Source of the DNA: Streptomyces hygroscopicus
GTDB taxonomy: Bacteria > Actinomycetota > Actinomycetes > Streptomycetales > Streptomycetaceae
Assembly (NCBI GenBank): GCA_002021875.1
Contig: CP018627.1
Span: 496,001-560,000, forward strand
Reading direction: 5' to 3'
DNA: 64,000 nt
Shown: positions 35,064-44,504 of the stretch, in pieces
Layout: the number at the start of each line of letters is the position of its first letter
Position numbering within the stretch: the first letter of the stretch is position 1
The notes under the pieces: model-generated
The model's database searches: none
Seen by the model: only the letters and a program-made list of their open reading frames with translations
What the model was told of the DNA's origin: nothing
Position numbers and translations under genes: made by a program

Positions 35064-35990
35064 CTACTTCTCCGGGCTGAATGTCGCCCATGGGCCGAGG
35101 GCGAACCCGCCACTCTTCCGTCGGACTTCCAGGGCGCCCGCTCCACCGAAGTGCGCCGGGACGAGCAACTCTCGTTCATCGGCTGCCCGCCCGAGAATCC
35201 GACGGCGACTGGCCACCGCTTGTTCCGGGGCCAGGCAGGCGTCGCTGTTGCAGCAGGGCTGGAGAATCTGCACCGGGCTGTGCAGCAGATCTCCGACGAA
35301 AACCGCCCGGTCGCTCCCGGAGGCGAGTCGCAGCACGGACGAACCGGGAGTGTGGCCGGGCGCGGACTCCAGGGTGAGGTGTTCGTCGATGCGGTGGAGG
35401 CCGTCCCAGAGCACGGCCTGACCGGCCCGGTGGATGGGCGCGATGCTGTCTTCGTAGATCAGGCGGTCGACCTCCCGCAGACCGTTCCCCTTCGCATTGG
35501 CCGGACCGTAGTGGGAGTCGTCTGCGGCCGGAATGAGGTATTGGGCATTGGGGAATGTCGGTACCCACTCCCCGTCCGCGTCGACGGTGTTCCAGCCGAC
35601 GTGATCGACGTGGAGGTGGGTGTTGACGACGACGTCGACATCCCGCGGGCGCACACCGGCCCTCGCCAGAAGGCCGAGAAAATCACCCTCACACTGGTGG
35701 AAAAACGGCGCCATGCCCGGCCGCTCGCGTCCGTTACCCGCTCCTGTGTCGACCAGGACGGTCCGCCCACCGCTGCGCAGCACCCAGGTCTGCAGCGCAA
35801 GAACCGTCCGGTCGCTGTCCGGCTCCCAGTGGTCCGGTGCCAGCCAGTCCTCGTTGTCCTTCCATATGTCGGCGGTAGCTCCCGGGAACATGCCGGAGGT
35901 GGGCAAGAACGGCGTGTGCCACTCAATGACCCGGATGACTTCGACATCCCCCAGCACCATGCTCTGCACACGCTCGTTCTCGTTCGTCAT
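35064..35990 (-). CDS. Metallo-beta-lactamase-fold hydrolase
   Basis: 308 residues. Metal motif THLHVDHVGWN (near residue 107), downstream HTPGSSVL and a C-terminal PAHFGG, typical of lactonase-like MBL enzymes such as AHL lactonases. Cytoplasmic. ATG 35990 is chosen; a TTG further upstream is possible. It ends 6 bp from the end of the convergent esterase-like gene, and is divergent from the AraC-type regulator, its probable controller. Confidence 0.82.
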   Translation of the reverse strand: MTNENERVQSMVLGDVEVIRVIEWHTPFLPTSGMFPGATADIWKDNEDWLAPDHWEPDSDRTVLALQTWVLRSGGRTVLVDTGAGNGRERPGMAPFFHQCEGDFLGLLARAGVRPRDVDVVVNTHLHVDHVGWNTVDADGEWVPTFPNAQYLIPAADDSHYGPANAKGNGLREVDRLIYEDSIAPIHRAGQAVLWDGLHRIDEHLTLESAPGHTPGSSVLRLASGSDRAVFVGDLLHSPVQILQPCCNSDACLAPEQAVASRRRILGRAADERELLVPAHFGGAGALEVRRKSGGFALGPWATFSPEK

Positions 35991-36090
35991 GTGCTCGAAC
36001 TTAAAGAGGCCGAACGATCCTCTCAATGCGCGTCCAGCTCAAGGAAATACGCATCCGTCTCACGCCTCATACGGGAGATATCCTCGGCCC

Positions 36091-37047
36091 ATGGATGTGG
36101 TGAGCGACGCGATCTCTGCCGTGCACCTCGGCCACCCCTGGTCCCATCGGGTGCGGACGAGTGGGAGTTGGTGCGCACGGCTGGACCCGTACGACGGTGC
36201 GGGCTTCTACGTCGTCCTGGAGGGCAACTGCTGGCTGCTGACCGACGGCGGCACCCTGGTGCCTCTCGGCGTGGGGGACGCGGTGCTGCTGCCCCATGGC
36301 ACAGGCCATGTGATCGCCGACTCCCCCGTCGATGCGGCGGTCGCGGAGGAGAAGGCGGTGCCGTTCGAGCAATGGCTCGTGGCGGAAGGGCCGCGTGCCC
36401 GGCCTGCTCACGACGAGACGGAGATGCTCTGTGGCAAGTACTGGCTCGACTGCAGCCGCATGCACCCGCTCATGGCGGAGCTGCCCGAGGTCGTCCACCT
36501 TCCCAACCGAGTGGGCAGCCACCTCGAACTCCGTGCCGCGATCGACCTGCTCGCCGGTGAGCTGGACGAGAGCCGGCCCGGCTCCTGCGTCGCGCTGCCG
36601 AACCTGCTCGACCTCCTTCTCGTCTATATGATCCGCTCCTGGATGGCCGAGACCACCTGCGGAGTCTGGCCCGGCGCACTGGGCGACCCGGTGACGGCCT
36701 CCGCCCTGCGGGCAATGCACTCCAACCCGGCCGCGCCGTGGAGCAATGACCGCCTGGCGGCTGAGGCGGGCGTCTCCCGTCCCACCCTGGCGCGCCGGTT
36801 CACCACCCTGGTCGGCCGCCCTCCGATGACGTACCTCACATGGTGGCGCGTGATCCTTGCCGCCACCCTGCTCCGAGACACTCCGGATACCCTGGCCACC
36901 ATCGCCGGCCGAGTTGGCTACGGCAGCCCGTACGCACTCTCACACGCCTTCGAGAGGGAGTTCGGCACGACACCGGGGCGGTATCGAGCGAAGGTCGCCA
37001 AAGGGCCGTCTCATGAGCCCAACAGGGCTTCGCAGGCAGGGAGTTGA
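36091..37047 (+). CDS. AraC-family transcriptional regulator
   Basis: 318 residues. N-terminal cupin-type sensing domain (GAGFYVVLEGNCWLLT, GDAVLLPHGTGHVIAD) of the kind grouped as cupin_6, and a C-terminal AraC DNA-binding domain (LAAEAGVSRPTLARRF, then VGYGSPYALSHAFEREFG). Divergent from the MBL hydrolase with about 100 bp in between, which should hold its operator. The following AAA ATPase gene overlaps its end. Confidence 0.88.
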   Translation: MDVVSDAISAVHLGHPWSHRVRTSGSWCARLDPYDGAGFYVVLEGNCWLLTDGGTLVPLGVGDAVLLPHGTGHVIADSPVDAAVAEEKAVPFEQWLVAEGPRARPAHDETEMLCGKYWLDCSRMHPLMAELPEVVHLPNRVGSHLELRAAIDLLAGELDESRPGSCVALPNLLDLLLVYMIRSWMAETTCGVWPGALGDPVTASALRAMHSNPAAPWSNDRLAAEAGVSRPTLARRFTTLVGRPPMTYLTWWRVILAATLLRDTPDTLATIAGRVGYGSPYALSHAFEREFGTTPGRYRAKVAKGPSHEPNRASQAGS

Positions 37048-38251
37048 CTTGGACACCGCACAGGACGCGCAGGACACGGCCAAGCGGCTGCGGGCGATCG
37101 GCGACGAGCTGTCGGACCGTTTCTACGAGCGGGCCGACGTGGTGCGGACGCTGGTGGTGACGCTGCTGGCCGGGCAGCACTCGCTGGTGCTCGGCCCGCC
37201 CGGAACGGCGAAGTCCGAGATGGCCCGGGAGCTCACGGGCCGGATCGAGGGGGCGGCCTACTGGGAGATCCTGCTGTCCAAGTTCACCGCGCCGACGAGG
37301 ATGTTCGGACCCATCGACGTCGCCGCACTGGCCCGAGGTGAGTACCGCCAGGTCTACGACGGCCGCGCCACGACCGCGCATGTCGCCTTCATCGACGAGA
37401 TTTTCAAGTGCTCCACGGCGGCGCTGAACGAGACCCTGGGCTACCTCAACGAGCGGATCTACCACCCCGAGAGCGGCGGCGAGCCAATCCGCTGCCCGCT
37501 GATCGGGGCCATCACGGCGAGCAACGAACTGCCCAGCGGTGAGGATTCGGCCGCGATCTACGACCGGCTGCTGGTCCGGATCGAGGTCGGGTACCTGGAA
37601 GACCCCTCGAACTTCGCCGCACTGGTCCGCTCCGCCGTCAGCCGCCCGGCGGCACCGGACCGGACCACGGTCGAGCTGGCCGCGTTGCGGCACGCCGTGA
37701 CCGAAGCCGTCCCGGGCGTGGACGTCCCCGACGCGATCGTGGACGCGGTGTGTACGCTGCGGGCCGCCCTGCGCCGTAAGGAACTCATCGCCTCCGACCG
37801 CCGCTGGCGGCAGGCGGTGGGCCTGCTCCAGGCGTCCGCGTACCTCGGCGGCCGTCCGGCGGCCGCCGAGACCGATCTGTCGGTGCTGACGCACGTGCTG
37901 TGGGACTCCCCCGCCCAGCGTCCGACCGTCGAGCGCGAGGTGCTGCAACTGGTCAACCCCGACGCCAAGGAGGCGCTCGACCTGGCCGACGGGCTCGAGG
38001 AGCTGGAGGCCCAACTCGACGCCATGGCCGGGCAGTCCCGCGAGGCGCTGAGCGAGTGGGTCATCAAAAAGGCCCACAACAAGCTCGCCATGGCGGGGAA
38101 GCGGCTGGAGAAGCTGCGCCAGGACGCGGCGAGCGCGGGCCGCTCCACCGCCGCCATCGACCGGGTCAGCGGCCGCCAGCGCGCCGTTCGCGCCCGCGTA
38201 CTCACCGAGGCGCTCGGCGTGGACGCGAGCACGGTGCAGGCCCAGCTCTGA
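37013..38251 (+). CDS. MoxR/RavA-type AAA+ ATPase
   Basis: 412 residues. Walker A LGPPGTAKSEMA, Walker B VAFIDEIFKC, sensor-type ITASNELP and an arginine-rich finger region. C-terminal part carries a helical extension (residues about 300-412) as in RavA. Start ATG 37013 has AAAGGG 7 bp upstream and overlaps the AraC gene; TTG 37049 with GCAGGGAG upstream is a serious alternative. Followed after 19 bp by a VWA-domain gene, the usual MoxR partner, for metal insertion or complex remodelling. Confidence 0.88.
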   Translation: MSPTGLRRQGVDLDTAQDAQDTAKRLRAIGDELSDRFYERADVVRTLVVTLLAGQHSLVLGPPGTAKSEMARELTGRIEGAAYWEILLSKFTAPTRMFGPIDVAALARGEYRQVYDGRATTAHVAFIDEIFKCSTAALNETLGYLNERIYHPESGGEPIRCPLIGAITASNELPSGEDSAAIYDRLLVRIEVGYLEDPSNFAALVRSAVSRPAAPDRTTVELAALRHAVTEAVPGVDVPDAIVDAVCTLRAALRRKELIASDRRWRQAVGLLQASAYLGGRPAAAETDLSVLTHVLWDSPAQRPTVEREVLQLVNPDAKEALDLADGLEELEAQLDAMAGQSREALSEWVIKKAHNKLAMAGKRLEKLRQDAASAGRSTAAIDRVSGRQRAVRARVLTEALGVDASTVQAQL

Positions 38252-38270
38252 ACACCGGGGGATCAGGACC

Positions 38271-39899
38271 ATGGGCGAGCCACCGGGCCGGACACCGGGT
38301 CGGCTCGACGAGCTGGCGAGCCGGGCCGGGAAGTGGCTGGGCCGGTCCGCCGCCGCTCCCGAGCGGCACACGGCGGCCGTGGTCGCGGACCGGTTCGACC
38401 GGATCACCTGGCGCGACACCTACGAGCAGTCCGCCGGACTGCGCGATGTGGCCGCGGAGCTGAACGAGCGTTACCGCTACACCACCGACCTCCTGACCGA
38501 CGTGTTCCTGGCGGCCTACAAGGTCGGCCCGCGGTTGCGCGAGCGCGCGGAGATGGACCCCTCCCGGCTGGTCAACCACCAGGTCATCACCTCGCTGGTG
38601 GAGTCACTGGAGTTCGCCGAGCTGCGCCGGGAGACGGCCGGAGACCCCTACGCCGCCGCCATGGCCGTGCTCGCCCAGGCCGCCGCGCTGCGCGGGATGC
38701 TGGAGCGCTCCCGGTCGGCCCAGGAGCGGGCCGAGCGGGCGAAGCAGGCCCAGCAGGACGCCGAAGGCGCGGCGGACGCCGTGGGCGAGGCGCTCCAGCA
38801 GGCCGCCGACGAGGCGGACTGGTCCAACGGGGTCGGGGCCCCGGCCGCCGACGCCGTACAACAGGCGATCGAGGCCGCCGAGACCGCCGACGCCGCTGCG
38901 CGACAGGCCGCCCAGGACGCCGCGCAGGCCCTGGCGGCGGCTCCCGGCATCCGTGCCGCCGCGCGGAACGCGGCGGCGAAGGCCGCCCGGGCGGTGCGGG
39001 AGGAGGCCGCGCTGATGCGGGCATGGGGCGTTGGCTCCGGCGAGCTGGAGCGGATGCCGTTCGACCAGCGCGCCCGGCTCGCCGAGCGGCTGCGCAGCGG
39101 CCGTCTCGCACGGTGGGCCGAGCTGATCGGTCGCTTCCGGCAGATGGCCGGCGGTGAGCGCGCCCGCAAGGTGGAGAACGCCACCGGCGAGCTGGTCGGC
39201 GTCACGCTCGGCGATGACCTCTCCCGCGTCATCCCCTCCGAGCTGGCCAACCTCGGCCTGCCCGAGCTGCGTGCGGTGTTCGCCGCGCGCTACGCCGCCG
39301 GGGAGCTGATGCTCTACGACAGCCAGGGAGAGCAGGCCACCGGCCAGGGCGCCATCATCGCGTGCGTGGACACCTCGCACTCCATGTACGAGGCGGGGCC
39401 CGGCGGCGTCACCCGGGAGGCGTGGGCCAAGGCGTGCGCCCTGGCGCTGCTGGATCAGGCCCGCCATGCGGGGCGTGACTTCGTCGGCGTCCTGTTCTCC
39501 GCCGCCGACAAGATCAAGGTCTTCCGCTTTCCGTCCGGCCGGCCCGCCGGCATCGCCCGGATTCTCGACTTCGCGGAGACCTTCCTCGGCGGCGGCACCA
39601 GCTACCAGGCGCCACTGACAGCGGCCCGCGAACTGCTGGAGGAGGAGTTCAACGACACCGCCCGCACGCGCGGCGACATCGTGATGATCACCGATGACGA
39701 ATGCGGCGTCACCGAGGAATGGATGCGCGGCTGGAACGACGCCAAACACCAGTTGGGCTTCCGGGTCTTCGGCGTGGCCATCGGCGCCCCGCGCGCCGCC
39801 GAAACCGGCTCGGTCCTGGAGGCCCTGTGCGACAACCTCCGCTCCATCGAGGACCTCACCGACGTCCACGCGGCCGCCGACCTCTTCCGTGTGATCTGA
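38271..39899 (+). CDS. VWA-domain protein (ViaA-like), MoxR partner
   Basis: 542 residues. A long Ala/Glu/Gln-rich helical region (about 140-250, with ERAERAKQAQQDAEGAADAV and similar) likely forms a coiled coil. The C-terminal von Willebrand A domain has the MIDAS DTSHSM near residue 367 and later motifs GGTSYQAPL and ITDDECG. Expected to bring substrates to the MoxR ring. No transmembrane helix, so cytoplasmic. Confidence 0.85.
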   Translation: MGEPPGRTPGRLDELASRAGKWLGRSAAAPERHTAAVVADRFDRITWRDTYEQSAGLRDVAAELNERYRYTTDLLTDVFLAAYKVGPRLRERAEMDPSRLVNHQVITSLVESLEFAELRRETAGDPYAAAMAVLAQAAALRGMLERSRSAQERAERAKQAQQDAEGAADAVGEALQQAADEADWSNGVGAPAADAVQQAIEAAETADAAARQAAQDAAQALAAAPGIRAAARNAAAKAARAVREEAALMRAWGVGSGELERMPFDQRARLAERLRSGRLARWAELIGRFRQMAGGERARKVENATGELVGVTLGDDLSRVIPSELANLGLPELRAVFAARYAAGELMLYDSQGEQATGQGAIIACVDTSHSMYEAGPGGVTREAWAKACALALLDQARHAGRDFVGVLFSAADKIKVFRFPSGRPAGIARILDFAETFLGGGTSYQAPLTAARELLEEEFNDTARTRGDIVMITDDECGVTEEWMRGWNDAKHQLGFRVFGVAIGAPRAAETGSVLEALCDNLRSIEDLTDVHAAADLFRVI

Positions 39900-39913
39900 C
39901 CCGGCCTTGGATT

Positions 39914-40837
39914 TCAACGTTGGCCGAGGTGCTCGCGGAAGAAGCCGGCGAGCTTCTCGACGGCGGGGTCCACGTACTGCTTCTTGTCGTAGAGGTCGAC
40001 ATGGCTTGCGCCGTTGATCCAGTGGATCTCCTTGGGTCCGATGGCTCGCTGGAACGCTTCGACGCTCATCCAGGAGGTGACGGCGCGGGTGCCGACAATC
40101 ATGAGCAGAGGCCGTTGCCCGATCAGCGGGATCGGGGTCAAGGCGTCGAAGGTTGCCATCTTGTCGATGCTGGTCCAGGTGAAGAAACGCGCCGAGCGGG
40201 CGTGCCCGGCCCGCGGGGTGCGGTAGTAGTCGAAGCCCTCGGCGCCGTGTTCTCCGCCGAGCGCGCGGGCCTGCTCGGCGGTGTCGGGGAAGAGGGTCAG
40301 GACCTGCGGCGCCTCACCACGAGCCTCGGTGGTGCGTGCTTGAGCCGCGGCGTCCAGCATGCCCTGGAACACCGCCGGGTCCTGGGTTCCGTCGGCTCCC
40401 AGGCGGAACTGGCGGGCGATGTCGACGGCACTGACCGTGGCGACGGCCTTGATGCGGTGATCGCTCGCGGTGGCGGGCAGTACGTAGCCACCGGAGGCGC
40501 AGATGCCGAGTGCGCCGATGCGCTCCGCGTCGACGTCGCCGTGAGTGGTGAGGTAGGAGACGGCCGCCTTGAGGTCCTCGACGCGGTGGGCGGGATCCTC
40601 CAGACCGCGCGGCTCGCCGCCGCTCTCGCCCTGGTGGGCCGCGTCGAAGGCGAGCGTGATGAATCCCCTCTCGGCCAGGCGCCGCGCGTACAGGCCGGCG
40701 GCCTGCTCCTTCACACCGCTGCCGGGGTGGCCGACGACGATCGCCGGACGCGGACCCGGTGCCGGGGCATCGGGAAGGTAGAGGTGGCCGGCGAGCGGGA
40801 CGCGGACACTGTCGAAGGTGACGCTGGTCTTCGCCAC
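39914..40837 (-). CDS. Alpha/beta hydrolase with Cys nucleophile elbow
   Basis: 307 residues from GTG 40837, with AGGGAG 6 bp upstream. The nucleophile elbow reads LGICASGGY, placing Cys where Ser is usual, as in dienelactone-hydrolase-like and YcjY-like proteins. The catalytic His is probably in NGASHVDLY at the end. Cytoplasmic; substrate unknown. Divergent from a MmyB-type regulator gene, its likely controller. Confidence 0.8.
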   Translation of the reverse strand: MAKTSVTFDSVRVPLAGHLYLPDAPAPGPRPAIVVGHPGSGVKEQAAGLYARRLAERGFITLAFDAAHQGESGGEPRGLEDPAHRVEDLKAAVSYLTTHGDVDAERIGALGICASGGYVLPATASDHRIKAVATVSAVDIARQFRLGADGTQDPAVFQGMLDAAAQARTTEARGEAPQVLTLFPDTAEQARALGGEHGAEGFDYYRTPRAGHARSARFFTWTSIDKMATFDALTPIPLIGQRPLLMIVGTRAVTSWMSVEAFQRAIGPKEIHWINGASHVDLYDKKQYVDPAVEKLAGFFREHLGQR

Positions 40838-41018
40838 GGGATGCTCCCTATGCGCTGTCTCGGCGGGGCCGCACCCAGGTGGTGGGCTCCGCGCCCGGCA
40901 CATCGCCAGGCACTTCTCCACCCTCGGCGCGGCTCTGAGCACGCAAAAGGGGCACGTTCTTGGCTGGGAAGAAACCTGCCCCCTCACCACGTGTGCCGCT
41001 CACGCGAGAATGGGGAGC

Positions 41019-41864
41019 ATGACTCCGGCACCCGCCCCCCGCGAGCTCGGAGCCTTCCTCAAGGCTCGCCGAGCACAGCTGGCGCCGCAGGACCTGGGCC
41101 TGCCCGAGACGGACTCTCACCGCAAGGTCGCGGGACTGCGCCGCCAGGAGGTCGCCCAGCTCGCGGCCATCAGCGTCGACTACTACACACGACTGGAACA
41201 GGGCCGCGTCCGAGCATCCGTATCGGTGCTCGACACCCTCGCCCGCGCGCTGCGCCTCGACGACGACCAACAGAAGTACCTCTACGAACTGGCCGGCAGG
41301 TCCGACGCGCGGCCGCGCCGTCGGCGGGGGCCCGCGCAGCGCATGCGGCCCGCCATGCGGCGCCTGCTCGACCAGCTCACGGGGTCCCCCGCCATCGTTC
41401 TCGGCAAGCGGATGGACATCCTGGCCTGGAACGTTGCCGCCGCCGCCCTGTTCACCGACTTCTCGCTGACGCCACCGGGGCGGCGCAACTACGTACGCCT
41501 GCTGTTCACTGACCCGGTCGTCCGCGATATGCACCGGGAGTGGGAGCACGACGCCCGCGACGCCGTCGCCGCGCTGCGCATGGAGGCCGCGGCGGACCCT
41601 GACGACCCCGAGCTGGCCCAGCTCGTCGGCGAACTGTCCGTCCAGGACGCCGACTTCCGCACCTGGTGGGCCGAGCACCGCGTCAACAACCTCAGCTACG
41701 GCACCAAGCACTACCGGCATCGGCTGGTCGGTCACCTGACACTGGACTGCGACGTCTGGAGCAGCCCCGACGGCTCAGGGCAGCGCCTCATGGTCCTCAC
41801 CGCCGAGACCGGCAGTCCGTCGCACGATGCCCTGCGCACCCTCACCGCCCGGACGGCCGGGTAA
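41019..41864 (+). CDS. XRE-type regulator with MmyB-like ligand-binding domain
   Basis: 281 residues. N-terminal helix-turn-helix (KVAGLRRQEVAQLAAISVDY, then YYTRLEQGR) followed by the MmyB-type sensing domain with the typical LAWNVAAAALFTDF and YVRLLFTDP elements, which in this family binds fatty-acid-like ligands. ATG 41019 follows GGGGAG closely; ATG 41010 is possible. Divergent from the alpha/beta hydrolase gene across about 180 bp. Confidence 0.87.
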   Translation: MTPAPAPRELGAFLKARRAQLAPQDLGLPETDSHRKVAGLRRQEVAQLAAISVDYYTRLEQGRVRASVSVLDTLARALRLDDDQQKYLYELAGRSDARPRRRRGPAQRMRPAMRRLLDQLTGSPAIVLGKRMDILAWNVAAAALFTDFSLTPPGRRNYVRLLFTDPVVRDMHREWEHDARDAVAALRMEAAADPDDPELAQLVGELSVQDADFRTWWAEHRVNNLSYGTKHYRHRLVGHLTLDCDVWSSPDGSGQRLMVLTAETGSPSHDALRTLTARTAG

Positions 41865-41933
41865 CCGGAGAACGCCCCACTCCCCCACCGGGCAACCTGA
41901 GTCGTGACCTGTGGAAACCCAGTCGGCGAACTC

Positions 41934-42764
41934 TCACTGGGACGGAGCGGAGGGCGTCAGCGGGGTGAAGTAGGTGGCGTCCTTCGGCACTCCATCATGT
42001 TCGGTGCCGTCGTCATCGCGGTAGCGCCATGCGAAGGGCAGACCATGGGCGGTCTCGGAGTCGGGTCCGCTCATGAGCTGGAAGTGCAGATGTGGCTCGG
42101 AGGAGTTGCCGGAGTTGCCGCACTCGGCCAACTGCCGGCCGACCGTGACCCGGTCGCCCGCGGCCACACGGAGAGATCCGCGCCTGAGGTGCCCGAAGCC
42201 CGCATACACGCCCTCGTCTAGCTTGAGCACGAGGTAGTTGCCCCATAGCTGGCGGGGCCACCCCAGACTGCGTATGAAGCCCTCCAGGTAGAGGTAGGCG
42301 ATGCCGGGCAGCGAGGTGCGGGAGAAGTGGTCGCGCTGGCGGTCGGTGGTTGCCACGACCACGCCGTCGCCGGGGGCCAGGACGGGACTGCCGAAGGCGG
42401 GGTAATGGTGCGGACGGTGGCCCAGTGGCCAGAACCGGCGGAACGGGGGCGTGGCCTGTGCCGAGGGGTGGTGTGTCAGGTCGATGGCGTAGGTCTGCGC
42501 ATGGCTGTGCGTGTGGCTGGGCACCTTCGTGCCCGGGCCGTTGAGGGCCTGCCAGCGTCCGGTGACGGGCACCTCGACCGGGACCGGTGTCTGTCCTTGC
42601 GGCGGGTGCTGCTTGCGCCACAGGTGCCAGCGCATCAGCCCGCCGAGCACCAGAAGAATGACGCCTGCGAACCAGAGCGGGCCCAGCCCCTGTCTGTTCA
42701 CCAGGATGCACACCGCCCCGATGGCGAAGACCAGGCCGTGTCGTTTCCGCAGGGACGTCAACAA
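41934..42764 (-). CDS. Membrane-anchored M23-type peptidase
   Basis: 276 residues. Two N-terminal membrane helices (LVFAIGAVCILVN and PLWFAGVILLVLGGLM) anchor an external domain with M23/LytM motifs: a first His in SHTHSHAQTYAID, GFGHLRRGSL, and EPHLHFQL with the metal/catalytic His pair. Usually peptidoglycan endopeptidase or a regulator thereof. It begins at TTG 42764 behind GAGGAG. Convergent with the regulator gene upstream in the map. Confidence 0.82.
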   Translation of the reverse strand: MLTSLRKRHGLVFAIGAVCILVNRQGLGPLWFAGVILLVLGGLMRWHLWRKQHPPQGQTPVPVEVPVTGRWQALNGPGTKVPSHTHSHAQTYAIDLTHHPSAQATPPFRRFWPLGHRPHHYPAFGSPVLAPGDGVVVATTDRQRDHFSRTSLPGIAYLYLEGFIRSLGWPRQLWGNYLVLKLDEGVYAGFGHLRRGSLRVAAGDRVTVGRQLAECGNSGNSSEPHLHFQLMSGPDSETAHGLPFAWRYRDDDGTEHDGVPKDATYFTPLTPSAPSQ

Positions 42765-43104
42765 GAGTGCTCCTCGTTCCTTGCCGTGGTTCTCTGCCGT
42801 GCGATGTTCACCGCCGATGGGTGAGAGCTTGATACTTGCGCAGATGTCCGGCGGGCCACCAGACCAGATTGATCAGGACTCTCGCGCGCGGTGAGCCGCC
42901 GTCCCGGTGAGGTGGCCCGCACCCTTGGATGCGAAGACCCGGGTTGGCCGATCCACTCACCGCCGGATGGCTGCACACCTTGGATTCCAAGGAAGAAGGC
43001 CGGTTCGAATCGTGAAACAACTGTCCCGTTTGTTCACGTTCCCGGCCTGACTCGTTGGCCATCGGCAGGTTGTCCGGACGAGTGGGCCGATCACAGTTCC
43101 CGGT
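42765..43104. other. 340-bp gene-free stretch with a palindrome
   Basis: Divergent promoter region between the M23 peptidase and the PhnF-like fragment. A perfect palindrome CCTTGGATTCCAAGG is at 42978-42992, a possible operator. No small gene was recognised. Confidence 0.55.
42978..42992. promoter_or_regulatory. Perfect 15-bp palindrome upstream of PhnF-like fragment
   Basis: CCTTGGA-T-TCCAAGG, 113 bp before the PhnF-like GTG start. Symmetry and place suggest a regulator site; a partial half-like copy, CCTTGGATGCGAAG, occurs near 42922. Confidence 0.45.
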
Positions 43105-43475
43105 GTGAGTGCGACCAGGTATCTGGAGATCGCGGAGCGGTTGTCCGCCGAGCTGGCCGAGTGCGCCCGTGGCACACGGGTCGCCAGCGAAGCCGAGATC
43201 GCCCGGCGATTCGGCGTGGGCCGGGCCGCCGCACGGGCGGCCGTCCAGGAATTGGAGCGACGGTTCGTCGTCCGCCGGACCCAGGGGTCGGGCACGTTCG
43301 TCAACCGGCGCATCGACTACGTCATCTCGCGCAGCGTCCCGCCGTCGTGGTCCGCCACGATCGCCGCGGCGGGCGCCACACCTCGCGCACTGGTCAAGTC
43401 GGTGCGCACAATCCCCCTGCCCGCCGCACTGACGGACAGGTTCGAGCGGCCCGCCGGGTCGCCGGTGCACGAGGC
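43105..43475 (+). pseudogene. PhnF-like GntR/HutC regulator, N-terminal fragment
   Basis: GTG 43105 opens a GntR-family protein: winged helix (TRYLEIAERLSAELAE, SEAEIARRFGVGRAAARA, RTQGSGTFVNRRIDYVIS) and the beginning of a HutC/PhnF-type effector domain up to about GSPVHEA. Then the frame runs into the PhnM-like gene and the rest of the effector domain is missing. PhnF-type proteins regulate phosphonate uptake and degradation genes. The DNA-binding part alone is not expected to respond to ligand. Confidence 0.75.
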
Positions 43476-44504
43476 CTGCCCGGTCTGGTGGACGTGCACA
43501 GCGACGGTCTGGAGAAGGAGCTGCTGCCGCGGCCGGGGGCCGAACTGCCCATGGAGTTCGCGCTGTTGTCCTTCGAGGGCAAGCTGCGCGCGGCCGGTGT
43601 GACGACGGCGTTCCACGGCGCGGCGTTCGAGGAGAGCGGTGGCCGCGGGATGCGCCGCACCCTGGAGAGCGCGCGGCGGATCTGCGCGGCCGTGGAGAGC
43701 CGCGGCGACGACGGCCTGGTGGACCACCGGATCCTGCACCGGCTGGACATCCGCTGCCCGGAGGGTCTGGCCGGGCTGCGGCAGCGGCTCGCGGAGATCG
43801 GTGGCGCAGCCCGGGGGCCGGTCCTGGTGTCGCACGAGGACCACACCCCGGGCCAGGGGCAGTACGCGGACCGCGGCTACTACGAGCGGTATCTCGTCGG
43901 CACCCGCGGGGTCACCGAGGAGGAGGCCCGCGCCTACGTCGACCGGCTGATCGAGGACCGGGACGGCCGGCTCGACGTCCGCGAGGAGGCGCTGGAGTGG
44001 CTCGGCGAGCAGGCCGGGGCGGGCCGGATCCGGCTGCTCGGCCACGACCCCAGCTCGCCGCAGGAGATCGAGGAGCTGTGCGACCGGGGCGGCTCGGTCG
44101 CGGAGTTCCCCACCACGACGGCGGCCGCGAAGGCCGCACGCGAGCACGGCATGCCGGTCGTGATGGGCGCTCCCAACGTCCTGCCCGGCCACTCGCACAA
44201 CGGCAACGCGTCCGGCCGCGAACTGGTCGGCCGCGGCCTGGTCACCGCGCTCGCCTCGGACTATCTGCCGTCGGGGCTGCTCTCGGCGGCACTGCTGCTC
44301 GCCGAGGACGGGCTGGCGTCGCTGCCCGAGGCGGTCGGCCTGGTCACCGGCGGCGCCGCGGACGTGGCCGGTCTCCCGGACCGCGGCCGGCTCGCGCCGG
44401 GTCTGCGGGCCGACCTGGTGCTGGCCGAAGCGGGCCGCCCCTGGCCCGTCGTCGCGGCCGTCCTGCGCGCGGCCTCGGGAGCCTCGGGAGGTGACGCGGC
44501 ATGA
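43476..44504 (+). pseudogene. PhnM-like phosphonate amidohydrolase lacking its N-terminus
   Basis: From LPGLVDVHSDGLEKELLPRP on, the sequence follows PhnM, the ribose 1-methylphosphonate 5-triphosphate diphosphatase of the C-P lyase pathway: the HSDGLEKE metal motif, VSHEDHTPGQGQ, MGAPNVLPGHSHNGN and ALASDYLPSG are all present. About 50 N-terminal residues are missing, replaced by the PhnF-like fragment (in another frame). No suitable own start is seen. Its stop overlaps the next ATG by 4 bp, so the gene once headed a coupled operon. The remaining part covers the barrel. Confidence 0.8.
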
